14,129 nucleotides of DNA from an uncultured Prevotella sp. (GCA_900551985.1 URYG01000068.1:1-14129); one strand, 5' to 3'. Shown: positions 1 to 7,384, numbered from the stretch's first letter. Translations and numbers: made by a program. Notes: generated from the sequence alone by a model not told the origin.

Positions 1-51
1 CAACCCCACGGACCTACTTGGTATTCAGAAAAAGAAGATAAACATTTAGAC

Positions 52-1152
52 GTGATAGAAATTAACCGACATATAGAAATTCTACTCTTGAGCAACGATT
101 GTGTAATCGTACCAGGTTTTGGTGGATTCATGGCTCATCATGTAGATGCACGTTACGATGGCAGAGACAATATGTTTTTGCCACCGCTGAGAACTGTGGG
201 ATTCAATCCGCAGCTCACGATGAACGATTCCCTCCTCGCACTCTCGTACGTGGAGACTTACGATATCAGCTACCCTGAGGCTTTGCGCCGTATCGAGGAT
301 GAGGTGGTTGAAATCAGACAATCATTGGAAAACGAAGGTAAATTCGAAATAGAAAATATCGGTATGCTCTTCCTCAACGAAGATGGCAACATCAGTTTCG
401 AGCCATGCGAGGCAGGCATTCTTACTCCAGACTTCTATGGTTTGGGAGGTTTCGATATGCTTCCTATCGCACAGTTCAGCAATGACGAACAGCAGAACGA
501 GAACCATCATGTGGCAATGACTGTCAACCTTGCCAAGGAGGAACAGCCAGCCCAAAAAGAGACAGAAGCTCCAGCTGCTCCTGCCAACAATTCGGTATTC
601 ATCGCAGAAGAAGAGGAAGAAGAGGAAAAGGCTGAATTCATCAGCATCAAGAAGAGCTGGCTGCGCAACATGGCAGCAGCCTGCATCGCCCTCATCGCCT
701 TCTTCACCATCTCTACTCCACTCGGAAGTCCTACTATCGAGAAGAGTCAGATTGACACAGGGATGCTTACCCGCATCATGCCTAAGGAGATAACTCCTGC
801 CAAAGGCAATGAGCTGCTGCTCCCTACTGATGAACCGAAGCTGACGGAGACTACTCCTACCGACAAGGCTGAAAAGACTCCGGCAATGGCACAGGATAGC
901 GAGATTGCCACTCCATCTGCCTCTTATTACAGCATCGTATTGGCAAGCCGCGTAACCAAGCGCAATGCAGCCAGCTATGTGGAATACTTGCAGGGCAAGG
1001 GTTTCAAGGAGGCTAGAGTGCTGATTACCAACAACAACGTAAAGGTGATTTATGGCAACTACCGCTCTGAGAGCGAGGCATACAACACCCTCAACCGACT
1101 CCATACCAACGAGGCTTTCACTGATGGCTGGATTACAAAGGTTAAGGAATAG
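52..1152 (+). CDS. HU/CCDC81-like domain protein with transmembrane segment and C-terminal SPOR domain
   Basis: This 366-residue protein has three visible parts. Residues 1 to about 135 match the paired HU-like (HU-CCDC81) region of Bacteroidota, including the stretch NDCVIVPGFGGFMAHH. A low-complexity, acidic linker follows, with a run of seven Glu near residues 186-192. A single hydrophobic segment at about 204-222 is flanked by Lys/Arg. The last 75 or so residues (from about 291) look like a SPOR domain, which in known proteins binds denuded septal peptidoglycan. The inferred topology is a cytoplasmic HU-like part and a periplasmic SPOR part. The start used is GTG at 52, which matches the usual family N-terminus as I remember it. 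The frame stays open to the left window edge, so a longer N-terminus cannot be excluded. Function is not established; a cell-envelope or division role is inferred. The zinc-ribbon/FHA gene follows 101 nt downstream. Confidence 0.8.
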   Translation: MIEINRHIEILLLSNDCVIVPGFGGFMAHHVDARYDGRDNMFLPPLRTVGFNPQLTMNDSLLALSYVETYDISYPEALRRIEDEVVEIRQSLENEGKFEIENIGMLFLNEDGNISFEPCEAGILTPDFYGLGGFDMLPIAQFSNDEQQNENHHVAMTVNLAKEEQPAQKETEAPAAPANNSVFIAEEEEEEEKAEFISIKKSWLRNMAAACIALIAFFTISTPLGSPTIEKSQIDTGMLTRIMPKEITPAKGNELLLPTDEPKLTETTPTDKAEKTPAMAQDSEIATPSASYYSIVLASRVTKRNAASYVEYLQGKGFKEARVLITNNNVKVIYGNYRSESEAYNTLNRLHTNEAFTDGWITKVKE

Positions 1153-1186
1153 TTTAGAGTTAAGAGTTTATAATTTATAGTTTATA
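1153..1186. repeat. AT-rich GTTTATAG/GTTAAGAG short repeat
   Basis: The start of this gap consists of variants of AGTTTATAG and GTTAAGAG. The same motif family fills the thiS-thiE gap (11891-11927) and reappears after hisA (about 3450-3466). An AGGAGGA tract follows directly and can pair with TCCTCTTAT (1184-1192 with 1199-1207), forming a small hairpin about 50 nt before the next start codon. No function is known to me. Confidence 0.55.
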
Positions 1187-1253
1187 GGAGGAGATTTATC
1201 CTCTTATACATTATTATATATAGAAAGAAATCAAGGAAAGAAAAAAAATAGAT

Positions 1254-1787
1254 ATGAAAAGAGTACGTTGCCCTAAATGCGATAATTTCATCACGTTCGA
1301 CGAGACCAAATACGAGGCAGGTCAGAGCCTGGTCTTCGTTTGCCCTAATTGCAACAAGCAGTTTGGCATCCGCATGGGCGTTTCCAAACTCCGCGAAACC
1401 CGCAAGGAAGAGCAGATTGACGAAAACGCCAATGAGAATGGCGTAGGCTCCATCGTAGTCATCGAAAACGTATTCGCCTACAAGCAGGTTATCCCTTTGC
1501 AGATGGGCGACAACGTCATCGGAAGATATATGAAGAACAGTGGCATCAACTGCCCTATCGAGACTGTAGATCCAAGTGTAGATATGAACCACTGCGTCAT
1601 CAATGTAAGCCGTGACAAGAAAGGAAGATTGAAATATGTACTCCGCGATGGCCCTAGCTATACCGGCACCTTCGTAGATAACGAAATCCTGGGCGACCGT
1701 GAGCGCCGTGTCATCGAAGACGGCACCCTCTTCACGATCGGAGCCACCAGCATCATCCTCCGCACAGCAGACAGCGAGGAGGAATAA
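1254..1787 (+). CDS. Zinc-ribbon plus FHA domain protein
   Basis: This 177-residue protein begins with a zinc-ribbon motif: CPKC at residues 6-9 and CPNC at 30-33, resembling the MJ0042-type ribbon. From about residue 65 to the end it looks like a forkhead-associated (FHA) domain, a phosphothreonine-binding module. The GR pair is at residues 90-91 and the conserved NHC at 112-114. The Ser normally found three residues before the His (SxxH) is Asp here (D110-M-N-H113), so phosphopeptide affinity could differ. There is no membrane segment or signal peptide, so it is probably cytosolic. A purine-rich AAGGAAAG precedes ATG. It may be co-transcribed with the upstream HU/SPOR gene, because the first terminator comes only after this gene. 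The partner and role are unknown; a kinase-signalling adaptor is inferred from the domain. Confidence 0.82.
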   Translation: MKRVRCPKCDNFITFDETKYEAGQSLVFVCPNCNKQFGIRMGVSKLRETRKEEQIDENANENGVGSIVVIENVFAYKQVIPLQMGDNVIGRYMKNSGINCPIETVDPSVDMNHCVINVSRDKKGRLKYVLRDGPSYTGTFVDNEILGDRERRVIEDGTLFTIGATSIILRTADSEEE

Positions 1788-1815
1788 CGGGAAAATAACA
1801 AGTTGAAATGAAACC

Positions 1816-1856
1816 AAGGGTTAGAGTAGGAAAAATCTTACTCTAACCCTTTTTTA
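1816..1856 (+). terminator. Intrinsic terminator after the FHA gene
   Basis: A perfect 13-bp stem is formed by AAGGGTTAGAGTA (1816-1828) and TACTCTAACCCTT (1839-1851), with a 10-nt loop and a T tract running to 1855. It lies 28 nt after the FHA stop codon and separates that unit from the his promoter. Confidence 0.9.
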
Positions 1857-1962
1857 CTGATAAACACGTATAAATATACCAATTTTTCTTACTTTCTGCA
1901 AGAAATTATAGCTATATAGTAATCTTTTTGCTAATATTTTCGTTTGATTGAAAGAAAATGTG

Positions 1963-1970
1963 TACCTTTG
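1963..1970 (+). promoter_or_regulatory. Bacteroidota-type -7 element of the his operon
   Basis: TACCTTTG matches the Bacteroidota -7 consensus TAnnTTTG. A TTTG at 1943-1946 could serve as the -33 element, but its 16-nt spacing is shorter than usual. The inferred start near 1977 gives a leader of about 65 nt. In that leader TACGTGGG (from 1988) can pair with CCC and ACGTA downstream, but I see no leader peptide rich in His codons, so classical his attenuation is not supported. Confidence 0.65.
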
Positions 1971-2041
1971 CAACAGAAATTAGCAATACGTGGGACCAAC
2001 ACTCCCGATACGTACAAAAAACAGAAGAATTACGTTAGGTT

Positions 2042-2674
2042 ATGGATGTAGCAATCGTAAAATACAATGCCGGAAATATCTATTCCGTAGTCAACGCCAT
2101 GAAGCGTTTGGGCATAGAACCAGTTCTCACTGATGATGCCGAAATGCTCCAGAAGGCAGACCGCGTGCTGTTTCCAGGTCAGGGTCAGGCAAGGGAAGCC
2201 ATGGAGTATCTCAAGGCTCACCAGCTGGACCAGGTGATCAAGAATCTCAAGCAACCCGTATTGGGCATTTGCGTGGGACAGCAACTGCTGTGCCGACATT
2301 CGGAGGAAGGCGACGTAGATTGCATCGGCATCTTCGATGTGGACGTGAAGCGATTCCAGCCACAGAAGCACGAAGACAAGGTACCGGCTATGGGATGGAA
2401 CGAGATATACGATCTGGAGACGGAGCTTTACAAGGGATTCGGAAACAGAACCGATGCAGCAGATACAATTTCTGCAGAAAACCTGCAGCATCCCTACTCC
2501 TATTTCGTGCACAGCTACTATGTGCCACTCTGCGAGGAGACCATCGCCAAGGCTGATTACATTCTGCCTTACAGCGCATCGCTCCACAAAGACAACTTCT
2601 ATACCTGCCAGTTCCATCCGGAAAAGAGCGGAAAGGTAGGAGAACAGATTTTAAAGAACTTCCTGGAAATGTAA
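2042..2674 (+). CDS. hisH: Imidazole glycerol phosphate synthase, glutamine amidotransferase subunit
   Basis: HisH hydrolyses glutamine and passes ammonia to HisF, which makes imidazole glycerol phosphate and AICAR. The 210-residue class I amidotransferase has its nucleophile Cys77 in GICVGQQLL and the His192/Glu194 pair in CQFHPEKSG. N-terminal VAIVKYNAGNIYSV is typical. Two active-site-adjacent motifs deviate from the textbook enzyme: the oxyanion strand PGVG is PGQG (45-48) and GICLGMQ is GICVGQQ. The catalytic residues are all present, so activity is expected. It is the first gene of the hisH-hisA-hisF-hisIE run behind the promoter at 1963; hisA begins 65 nt later. hisG, hisD, hisC and hisB are not in this window. 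Confidence 0.96.
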   Translation: MDVAIVKYNAGNIYSVVNAMKRLGIEPVLTDDAEMLQKADRVLFPGQGQAREAMEYLKAHQLDQVIKNLKQPVLGICVGQQLLCRHSEEGDVDCIGIFDVDVKRFQPQKHEDKVPAMGWNEIYDLETELYKGFGNRTDAADTISAENLQHPYSYFVHSYYVPLCEETIAKADYILPYSASLHKDNFYTCQFHPEKSGKVGEQILKNFLEM

Positions 2675-2739
2675 GAGGGGAATCCTACCAAGCAGATTTC
2701 CTGATGATATGAAATAGGATTAAAAGCAATAAAAGAAAT

Positions 2740-3459
2740 ATGATAGAATTAATTCCTGCCATCGACTTGATAAATGGCCAGTGCGTTCGCCTGACAAAAG
2801 GCGATTACGACCAGAAGAAGGTCTATAACGACAATCCGGCTGAAGTAGCCAAAGACTTCGAGAAGCTGGGATTCAAGCGACTCCACGTAGTGGATCTGGA
2901 CGGAGCCAAGTCGAAGCATATCGTAAATGATGCTGTACTGAAGGCGATTACCACCGAAACGAATCTGACAGTAGATTTCGGAGGCGGTATCAAGACCGAG
3001 AAAGACATCGAGAAGGCATTTGCTGCAGGAGCCAGTATGGTAACCGTAGGCAGCATCGCCGTCACCAATCCTGATCTCTTCATGGAGTGGATAGATAAAT
3101 ATGGTGCCGACAAACTCATCCTCGGAGCCGATGTAAGAAACGGCAAGATTTCTATCAATGGATGGAAAGAGGATTCATCAGAAGCCCTCCTCCCCTTCCT
3201 CAAGAAATACATCGACAAGGGAGTGCGCTATGTGCTCTGCACGGAAATCAGCAAGGATGGTACCCTGCAGGGACCTGCCATCGAGCTATACAAAGAAATC
3301 ATGGCAGCCTATCCTCAGCTTCACCTCATCGCCTCGGGCGGAGTGAGCTGCAATGAAGACATCGAGGCTCTGGAAGCCGCCGGCATCCCAGCTGTAGTCT
3401 TCGGCAAGGCTTTCTATGAGGGTAAGATCGATGTTGACAAGCTAGTTGATAGTTTATAG
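2740..3459 (+). CDS. hisA: Phosphoribosylformimino-AICAR ribotide isomerase (ProFAR isomerase)
   Basis: HisA catalyses the Amadori rearrangement of ProFAR to PRFAR, the substrate of the HisH-HisF complex encoded on either side. The 239-residue (beta/alpha)8 barrel starts IELIPAIDLINGQCVRL. The catalytic pair is Asp9 at the end of strand 1 and Asp131 in GADVRNG. Phosphate-binding loops are visible as DFGGGIKT and ASGGV. Length is normal for the family. The ATG at 2740 is preceded by a purine-rich AAAAGAAAT rather than a strong Shine-Dalgarno site. The gene ends directly before AT-rich repeat sequence and the composite palindromic repeat at 3469. Confidence 0.97.
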   Translation: MIELIPAIDLINGQCVRLTKGDYDQKKVYNDNPAEVAKDFEKLGFKRLHVVDLDGAKSKHIVNDAVLKAITTETNLTVDFGGGIKTEKDIEKAFAAGASMVTVGSIAVTNPDLFMEWIDKYGADKLILGADVRNGKISINGWKEDSSEALLPFLKKYIDKGVRYVLCTEISKDGTLQGPAIELYKEIMAAYPQLHLIASGGVSCNEDIEALEAAGIPAVVFGKAFYEGKIDVDKLVDSL

Positions 3460-3468
3460 TTAATAGAC

Positions 3469-3558
3469 ACGCCCTGAAAGGGCAGAAGCTCCTAGCCCAG
3501 GGCATCACCCTGGGTATAACAAAGATATAAGCAATACGCCCTGAAAGGGCAAAAGCTT
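3469..3558. repeat. Composite palindromic intergenic repeat, copy 1
   Basis: Three hairpins lie in a row. GCCCT-GAA-AGGGC is at 3471-3483, CCCAGGG-CATCA-CCCTGGG is at 3496-3514, and GCCCT-GAA-AGGGC recurs at 3538-3550. The outer two sit in near-identical direct repeats, acgccctgaaagggcagaag and a variant with aaaag. A second copy is at 8551; the first 47 nt of the two copies differ at one base. It resembles REP/BIME elements. It sits inside the his operon between hisA and hisF, so it is transcribed and could affect mRNA stability or downstream expression (inference). Confidence 0.85.
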
Positions 3559-3581
3559 CAATCGAAAAGAATTAAAATACA

Positions 3582-4361
3582 ATGGTCAAAGTTCAAAGTA
3601 ACAAAGGTTTGGCAAAGCGAATCGTCCCTTGCCTCGACGTGAAAAACGGAGAGACCGTGAAGGGAACGAACTTCGTGAACCTGAGAAGCGCAGGCGACCC
3701 GGTAGAACTGGGCAAGGCCTATAGCGATGCAGGTGCCGATGAACTCGTTTTCCTCGACATCACCGCCAGCTTCGAAGAGCGCAAGACCTTTACAGATATG
3801 GTAACTCGCGTAGCTGCCGAAATTAACATCCCATTTACCGTGGGTGGCGGCATCAACGAGCTGAAGGATGTAGATCGACTCCTCAATGCAGGTGCCGACA
3901 AGGTGAGTATCAACAGTGCAGCCATCCGACATCCGGAGCTCATCAACGAGATAGCCAACCATTACGGCTCACAGGTCTGCGTCTGCGCCATCGATGCCCG
4001 TCTCGATCCTGACGGCTGGCACTGCTACGTGAAGGGCGGAAGAGAGCGTGTAGAACTCGGTCTGTTTGATTGGGCAAGAGAAGTTGCCGACCGTGGTGCG
4101 GGTGAGATTCTCTTCACCAGTATGGACCACGATGGCGTGAAGCAGGGCTTTGCCAATGAAGCCCTCGCCCACCTTGCAGAGGAAGTAAGCATTCCTATCA
4201 TTGCATCGGGAGGAGCCGGCAAGATGGAGCATTTCCGCGATGCCTTCACCCAGGGAAAGGCAGATGCAGCACTGGCTGCCAGTGTCTTCCACTTCGGTGA
4301 AATCGCCATACCTGACCTGAAAAATTACCTCCGAAAAGAAGGCATCAACGTCAGGTTGTAA
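3582..4361 (+). CDS. hisF: Imidazole glycerol phosphate synthase, cyclase subunit
   Basis: HisF uses ammonia from HisH to convert PRFAR into imidazole glycerol phosphate and AICAR. The 259-residue barrel carries AKRIVPCLDVKNGETVKGTNF near the start, with catalytic Asp19 (equivalent to Asp11 of the standard enzyme), the second Asp in CAIDARLDPDG, and the phosphate loops VGGGI and ASGGAGKMEHF. With the ATG at 3582 the protein has about eight more N-terminal residues (MVKVQSNK) than typical HisF. A TTG at 3609 would give an almost standard N-terminus, so the start is slightly uncertain. The gap to hisA holds a palindromic repeat and the gap to hisIE holds the CCTTAAGG array. Confidence 0.96.
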   Translation: MVKVQSNKGLAKRIVPCLDVKNGETVKGTNFVNLRSAGDPVELGKAYSDAGADELVFLDITASFEERKTFTDMVTRVAAEINIPFTVGGGINELKDVDRLLNAGADKVSINSAAIRHPELINEIANHYGSQVCVCAIDARLDPDGWHCYVKGGRERVELGLFDWAREVADRGAGEILFTSMDHDGVKQGFANEALAHLAEEVSIPIIASGGAGKMEHFRDAFTQGKADAALAASVFHFGEIAIPDLKNYLRKEGINVRL

Positions 4362-4368
4362 AACGGAG

Positions 4369-4442
4369 CCTTAAGGCTAGATATTTTTTCCCTTAAGGGA
4401 AAATAATAATATCCTTAAGGGAAAATATATTTTTCCTTAAGG
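4369..4442. repeat. Four CCTTAAGG palindromes at exact 22-nt spacing
   Basis: CCTTAAGG occurs at 4369, 4391, 4413 and 4435, each exactly 22 nt after the previous one, separated by AT-rich spacers. Several are part of longer palindromes: GCCTTAAGGC at 4368-4377, TTTTCCCTTAAGGGAAAA at 4386-4403, and a near-perfect 34-nt inverted repeat at 4411-4444. It occupies the middle of the 150-nt hisF-hisIE gap. A further palindrome, CCCTATAATAGGG, is at 4454-4466. The array could be a tandem protein-binding site on one face of the helix or a set of RNA hairpins. Confidence 0.9.
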
Positions 4443-4511
4443 ATAGATAAATCCCCTATAATAGGGCGGATTGGCAATGGAGTAAGAAAACAATTAAATT
4501 GTAAAGATAAA

Positions 4512-5159
4512 ATGGAAATAGATTTTGAAAAAATGGGCGGACTTGTTCCTGCCATCATCCAGGACGCCGTAACCAAGAATGTCCTGATGCTGGGATTCAT
4601 GAACAAGGAAGCATACGATAAAACCATCGAAACCAAGAAGGCTACCTTCTGGAGCCGTTCCCGCAACTGTCTTTGGACCAAGGGCGAGACCTCAGGAAAC
4701 TTCCTCAATCTGGTAAGCATTCAGATAGACTGCGACAACGATACCTTCCTGGTAAAGGTTCATCCAGATGGTCCTACCTGCCACAAAGGCACCGATACCT
4801 GCTGGGCTGAGGAGAATACGCTGAACCCTATCCTCTTCCTCTCAGAGTTGCAGGACTTCATCGACAAGCGCCACGAGGAGATGCCTGAGGGCAGCTACAC
4901 CACCAGCCTCTTCAAGAAGGGCGTGAACAAGATGGCGCAAAAGGTTGGAGAAGAAGCCATTGAGACGGTTATCGAAGCTACCAACGGCACCGACGACAAG
5001 CTCATCTACGAGAGTTCCGACCTGCTCTACCACCTCATCGTACTGCTCACCAGCAAGGGCTTGCGAATCGAGGATGTAGTAAAGGAGCTCCAGATGCGAC
5101 ACGACCCGGAATGGGATAAGAAGCGCCGCATAGCAAAGAGCAAGGGAGAAATGAAATAG
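4512..5159 (+). CDS. hisI: Bifunctional phosphoribosyl-AMP cyclohydrolase / phosphoribosyl-ATP pyrophosphatase
   Basis: This fused HisIE (215 residues) carries out the second and third steps of histidine synthesis, PR-ATP to PR-AMP and then to ProFAR. The HisI part, residues 1 to about 105, shows the metal-binding elements DCDND (Cys74) and CHKGTDTC (Cys90, Cys97), plus ATFWSRSRNCLWTKGETSGN. The HisE part, about 110-200, has the MazG-like helix motif KVGEEAIETVIEA and ESSDLLYHLIVLL. The fusion is standard in Bacteroidota. The protein ends with a basic tail. It follows hisF after 150 nt containing the CCTTAAGG array, so it may be partly uncoupled from the upstream his genes. ftsE begins 45 nt later. 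Confidence 0.96.
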   Translation: MEIDFEKMGGLVPAIIQDAVTKNVLMLGFMNKEAYDKTIETKKATFWSRSRNCLWTKGETSGNFLNLVSIQIDCDNDTFLVKVHPDGPTCHKGTDTCWAEENTLNPILFLSELQDFIDKRHEEMPEGSYTTSLFKKGVNKMAQKVGEEAIETVIEATNGTDDKLIYESSDLLYHLIVLLTSKGLRIEDVVKELQMRHDPEWDKKRRIAKSKGEMK

Positions 5160-5204
5160 CCCCAAAAGCTTTCAAAAACATTAAATAAAGGAGAAAAAAT
5201 TAGG

Positions 5205-5921
5205 ATGTTAATAGATTATCAGAACGTCAGCATATACCAAGCCGACAAGTGCGTGCTCAAGGGCATCAACTTCCATGTGGATGAAGGCGAGTTCGCTTAT
5301 CTTATCGGAAAAGTGGGCTCGGGAAAGAGCTCACTACTAAAGACCCTCTACTGCGAGCTCGACCTCGTAGAGGGTGAGACCGACAAGGCAGAAATCCTTG
5401 GCAGAGACCTCAAGACTATCCGACGCAAGGACATTCCAGCCCTACGCAAGGAACTGGGCATCATCTTCCAGGACTTCCAGTTGCTCCACGACCGCAGCGT
5501 GCGCAAGAACTTCGAGTTCGTGCTCAAGGCTACCAAATGGAAAAACAAGAAGGACAGAGAGAAGCGCATAGAGGAAGTACTCAACGAGGTAGGTATGATA
5601 GAGAAAATCGACAAGATGCCTCATGAGCTCTCCGGTGGAGAACAGCAGCGTGTGGCCATCGCCCGTGCCCTGCTCAACAATCCGAAGATCATCATTGCCG
5701 ATGAGCCAACGGGCAATCTCGACCCGGAGACCGCCAGCAACATCGTGGGACTGCTCAAGGATATCACCAAGCAGGGTACAGCTGTAGTGATGACAACCCA
5801 TAACATCCCAATGCTCGACAAGTTCCCTGGCATCGTATATCGCTGCAAGGATGGCGTACTCCACGACGTGACCAACGAGTACAACCACATCGACCTGACA
5901 GAAGATGGCGAGGAGAACTAA
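5205..5921 (+). CDS. ftsE: FtsE-type ABC transporter ATP-binding protein
   Basis: This 238-residue ABC ATPase has Walker A GKVGSGKSS (35-43), Q-loop IIFQDFQLL, signature LSGGEQQRVAIARAL (from 142), Walker B IIIADEPTGNLD (Asp166, Glu167) and the switch His199 in MTTHN. The Q-loop and signature region resemble FtsE, which with the membrane protein FtsX controls peptidoglycan hydrolases at the division site. The Walker A differs from the usual FtsE GPSGAGKST, but GKVGSGKSS is what I expect in Bacteroidota. No ftsX-like gene is in the window, so the partner would be encoded elsewhere. AAAGGAG lies 12 nt upstream of the start. It sits between his and lysine-pathway genes and is probably co-transcribed with lysC, 57 nt downstream. 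A MacB/LolD-type role is the main alternative. Confidence 0.85.
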   Translation: MLIDYQNVSIYQADKCVLKGINFHVDEGEFAYLIGKVGSGKSSLLKTLYCELDLVEGETDKAEILGRDLKTIRRKDIPALRKELGIIFQDFQLLHDRSVRKNFEFVLKATKWKNKKDREKRIEEVLNEVGMIEKIDKMPHELSGGEQQRVAIARALLNNPKIIIADEPTGNLDPETASNIVGLLKDITKQGTAVVMTTHNIPMLDKFPGIVYRCKDGVLHDVTNEYNHIDLTEDGEEN

Positions 5922-5978
5922 ACGGGGAAATGAAACAAAAGAACAACAAAAATTAAACATTAATATAATATTACGACT

Positions 5979-7298
5979 ATGAAGGTAATGAAATTCGGAG
6001 GTACTTCTGTAGGCTCACCAGAGCGTATGAAGGGAGTAGCCTCTTTGGTTACAGAATCAGGTGAACCAACTTTCATCGTATTGTCTGCGATGAGCGGTAC
6101 AACAAACTCTCTCGTTGAGATCTCTGACTATCTTTACAAGAAGAACCCAGAGGGCGCCAACGAGGTAATCAACAACTTGGAGAAGAAATACATGCAGCAC
6201 GTGGAGGATCTCTACTCTACTGATGAGATGAAGAAGACTACACGCGAGTTCCTGCAGGGCGAGTTCAACTATCTCCGTTCATTTACCAAGGATCTCTTTA
6301 CTTCTTTCGAGGAGAAGAGCATCGTGGCTCAGGGCGAGATTATGAGCACCAACATGGTTGTAAACTACTTGAAGGAACAGGGTGTAAAGGCTGTATTGCT
6401 CAGTGCTTTAGACTTCATGCGCACCGATAAGAATGCAGAGCCAGACCCACAGTACATCAAGGAGAAGCTCTCTGCCATCATGGAGGAGAACCAGGGTTAT
6501 CAGATCTACATCACCCAGGGCTTCATCTGCCGCAACGCATACGGCGAGGTAGATAACCTGCAGCGTGGTGGTAGCGACTATACCGCATCACTCATCGGTG
6601 CAGCTCTCCCAGCAGACGAGATTCAGATCTGGACAGATATCGACGGTATGCACAACAACGACCCTCGTGTGGTAGAGCACACAGAGGCTGTCCGCCAGTT
6701 GAACTTCGAGGAGGCTGCAGAGTTGGCTTACTTCGGTGCCAAGATTCTCCACCCTACCTGCGTTCAGCCAGCCAAGTATGCCGGCATCCCAGTTCGCCTG
6801 AAGAACACCATGGATCCTAAGGCAGATGGTACCATTATTGACAACGTCATCGTACGTGGCAAGATCAAGGCTGTAGCTGCCAAGGACAACATCACTGCTA
6901 TCAAGATCAAGAGTAGCCGCATGTTGCTCGCTACAGGTTTCCTCCGCAAGGTATTCGAAATCTTCGAGAGCTACCAGACTCCTATAGACATGATTGCTAC
7001 CTCAGAGGTAGGTGTGAGCATGAGTATCGATAACGACGCTCACCTCAACGACATCGTCAACGAGTTGAAGAAGTATGGTACTGTAACCGTAGATTCAGAC
7101 ATGTGCATCATCTGCGTGGTAGGTGATCTGGACTGGAGCAACGTAGGCTTCGAGACCATCGCTACCGATGCGATGAAGAACATTCCAGTACGTATGATTT
7201 CTTACGGTGGCAGCAACTACAACATCTCATTCCTCATCAGAGAGAGAGACAAGAAGCAGGCTCTGCAGAACTTGAGCAACGTATTGTTCGAGAAGTAA
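5979..7298 (+). CDS. lysC: Aspartate kinase, monofunctional
   Basis: Aspartate kinase phosphorylates aspartate, the first step to lysine, diaminopimelate, threonine and methionine. The 439-residue protein starts MKVMKFGGTSVGS, the nucleotide-binding signature. The kinase domain runs to about residue 290, with QGFICRN and GGSDYTASLIGAAL. Two C-terminal ACT regions follow, the first including MLLATGFLRKVFEIFES and TSEVGVSMSID. There is no fused homoserine dehydrogenase. The ACT domains suggest feedback control by an amino acid, probably lysine, given that lysA follows. I see no clear Shine-Dalgarno site; the leader is A/T-rich, as is common in Bacteroidota. The codons are rich in GAG, AAG and CTC, suggesting good expression. 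Confidence 0.95.
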   Translation: MKVMKFGGTSVGSPERMKGVASLVTESGEPTFIVLSAMSGTTNSLVEISDYLYKKNPEGANEVINNLEKKYMQHVEDLYSTDEMKKTTREFLQGEFNYLRSFTKDLFTSFEEKSIVAQGEIMSTNMVVNYLKEQGVKAVLLSALDFMRTDKNAEPDPQYIKEKLSAIMEENQGYQIYITQGFICRNAYGEVDNLQRGGSDYTASLIGAALPADEIQIWTDIDGMHNNDPRVVEHTEAVRQLNFEEAAELAYFGAKILHPTCVQPAKYAGIPVRLKNTMDPKADGTIIDNVIVRGKIKAVAAKDNITAIKIKSSRMLLATGFLRKVFEIFESYQTPIDMIATSEVGVSMSIDNDAHLNDIVNELKKYGTVTVDSDMCIICVVGDLDWSNVGFETIATDAMKNIPVRMISYGGSNYNISFLIRERDKKQALQNLSNVLFEK

Positions 7299-7309
7299 TT
7301 ACATATTCA

Positions 7310-7337
7310 ATATCTCCGCCCATCGGGGCGGAGATAT
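7310..7337. terminator. 12-bp perfect hairpin between lysC and lysA
   Basis: ATATCTCCGCCC (7310-7321) and GGGCGGAGATAT (7326-7337) form a perfect stem closed by the tetraloop ATCG. It begins 12 nt after the lysC stop. Only a weak T-rich stretch (attctgattt) follows, so it may be a partial terminator or an mRNA 3'-end stabiliser rather than a full stop between the two lysine-pathway genes. Confidence 0.7.
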
Positions 7338-7384
7338 ATTCTGATTTAACTATAACAAGATATTAAATATTAAGCATAAGCGAA

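Noticed and set aside
1..49. End of an upstream gene in another frame (stops at 39-41 and 47-49)
   Set aside because: Only 13-15 codons are visible in either frame and neither is recognisable, so no partial gene is called.
322..1104. A 260-codon reverse-strand ORF opposite the HU/SPOR gene
   Set aside because: It is antisense to a gene with recognisable domains, has no homology-like motifs, and its composition mirrors the + strand codons. Treated as a shadow.
1977..2041. Histidine attenuator leader peptide before hisH
   Set aside because: No ORF with a run of His codons is present in the leader; only a weak bulged hairpin is seen.
3326..3508. Reverse ORF with an N-terminus like MPWARSFCPFRAC, also seen at 8213-8587
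   Set aside because: Both peptides start inside the palindromic repeat copies, so the shared sequence is the repeat read in reverse, not a protein family.
4369..4442. CRISPR array
   Set aside because: The repeated part is only 8 nt with 14-nt AT-rich spacers, far from CRISPR repeat and spacer sizes, and no cas gene is nearby.
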